This document shows positions 63,656 to 64,000 of a DNA stretch of 64,000 bases, in pieces (positions within the stretch are counted from its first letter, which is position 1; every line of letters begins with the position of its first letter). The translations under genes were made by a program, and so were the position numbers. Source of the stretch: Paroceanicella profunda (GTDB taxonomy: Bacteria; Pseudomonadota; Alphaproteobacteria; Rhodobacterales; Rhodobacteraceae). The notes below the pieces were generated by a model that was given only the letters and a program-made list of their open reading frames with translations, did no database searches and was not told the DNA's origin. The stretch spans positions 2,758,501-2,822,500 of the forward strand of contig NZ_CP040818.1 in NCBI RefSeq assembly GCF_005887635.2. Reading direction: 5' to 3'.

Positions 63656-64000
63656 GCGGGGCACCCTCGCCCGAGGCGGTGCAGCGCGCGGTCTCCCGGG
63701 TGTTCTCGCGCCGCTTCGCCTGGGGCGAGGCGGATTGCTGCCTTGCGGTGGCGGACGTGCTCTGCGCCCTCGGCCTGCCGGACCCGGCCGCGCTCTGGCG
63801 GCTGGGCTATGACCGCAAGTGGGCCGAAGCGGCGCTGGTGGGGGCCGGCGGGCTCGCCGCGCTCATCGGCGACGTGGCGAAAGAACAGGGCTGGCCGCGG
63901 GTGTGCAGCCCGCAGCCGGGCGATATCGGTGCCGGAGCCACGCTCGCGATCTGCGACGGCCGGCGGTGGTGGGCGAAGGGCGCGCGCGGCATGGTCGCGG
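63652..64000 (+). CDS. DUF6950/NlpC-P60-like tail protein, cut by window edge
   Basis: 116 residues visible from the ATG at 63652, open to the window end. The start SRRFAWGEADCCLAVADVL carries the cysteine of the DUF6950 / NlpC-P60-like fold. In GTA-type phages this peptidase-like protein precedes the large receptor-binding protein and helps penetrate the wall. The histidine of the catalytic pair is not yet seen, and may lie beyond the edge or be absent. Confidence 0.75.
   Translation, partial: MSGAPSPEAVQRAVSRVFSRRFAWGEADCCLAVADVLCALGLPDPAALWRLGYDRKWAEAALVGAGGLAALIGDVAKEQGWPRVCSPQPGDIGAGATLAICDGRRWWAKGARGMVA

Noticed and set aside
49681..64000. Calling this element a gene transfer agent
   Set aside because: The tail order is GTA-like, but a tRNA-linked integrase, S24 repressor, operators and an early operon show a complete-type temperate phage.

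Overview
The window looks like chromosome of a high-GC alphaproteobacterium of the Rhodobacterales (Paracoccaceae-like). The evidence is the housekeeping order ispG / prfA-prmC-DUF4167 / rsmA-pdxA-surA-lptD-lptG-lptF / pepA-holC, the alphaproteobacteria-type LdtR-like MarR regulator and type 2 argC, and an integrated siphophage whose tail genes resemble the order known from Rhodobacterales phages and gene transfer agents. No rRNA, insertion sequence or CRISPR array was seen.

Region 1 (1-9400) is accessory. Three divergent regulator/oxidoreductase modules lie head to tail: LysR | SDR, AraC | VOC + MDR reductase, and AraC | NAD-dependent epimerase-type reductase. A secreted PA14-domain protein of unknown role follows. 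Each divergent gap holds a palindrome that could be the operator.

Region 2 (9383-36760) is core chromosome: tRNA-Gly(CCC), an aspartate aminotransferase, a ROK sugar kinase with sdhE, an LdtR-like regulator, a RodZ-like membrane protein, isoprenoid synthesis (ispG), translation termination (prfA, prmC), 16S rRNA methylation (rsmA), PLP synthesis (pdxA), outer-membrane assembly (surA, lptD) and LPS export (lptF, lptG), pepA, holC, a universal stress protein, argC, an ABC-F ATPase, ndk and purMN. The GC-rich gaps are mostly featureless, but one holds an eight-unit 21-bp tandem repeat (28661-28828) and another an 88-bp direct repeat (33937-34140).

Region 3 (36761-64000, continuing past the right edge) is a prophage inserted at the 3' end of tRNA-Ile2(CAU). 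Its leftward early operon (44095 to 36900) carries small unknown proteins, a DUF2303 protein, a C5 DNA methyltransferase with tandem repeats, a MazG-like pyrophosphohydrolase, an Xis-like protein and a tyrosine integrase. A lambda-like immunity region follows: an S24 repressor, a gene in the rex position co-transcribed with it, a divergent Cro-like gene, and matching two-operator promoters on both sides. Rightward come regulatory and replication genes, a palindrome-rich gap that could be an origin, a gene in the position of a late regulator, then HNH, terminase, portal, protease, capsid, head-tail joining genes, tail tube, tail chaperones (with an A AAA AAG -1 frameshift site), tape measure, and the start of the baseplate module. 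Lysis genes and the right attachment site would lie outside the window.

The parts most likely to repay study are the paired PL/PR operators with the rex-position gene 44360-44938, the chaperone frameshift, the repeat-bearing methyltransferase, the zinc-ribbon frame without a start codon at 38095-38217, and the palindrome cluster at 48217-48347.
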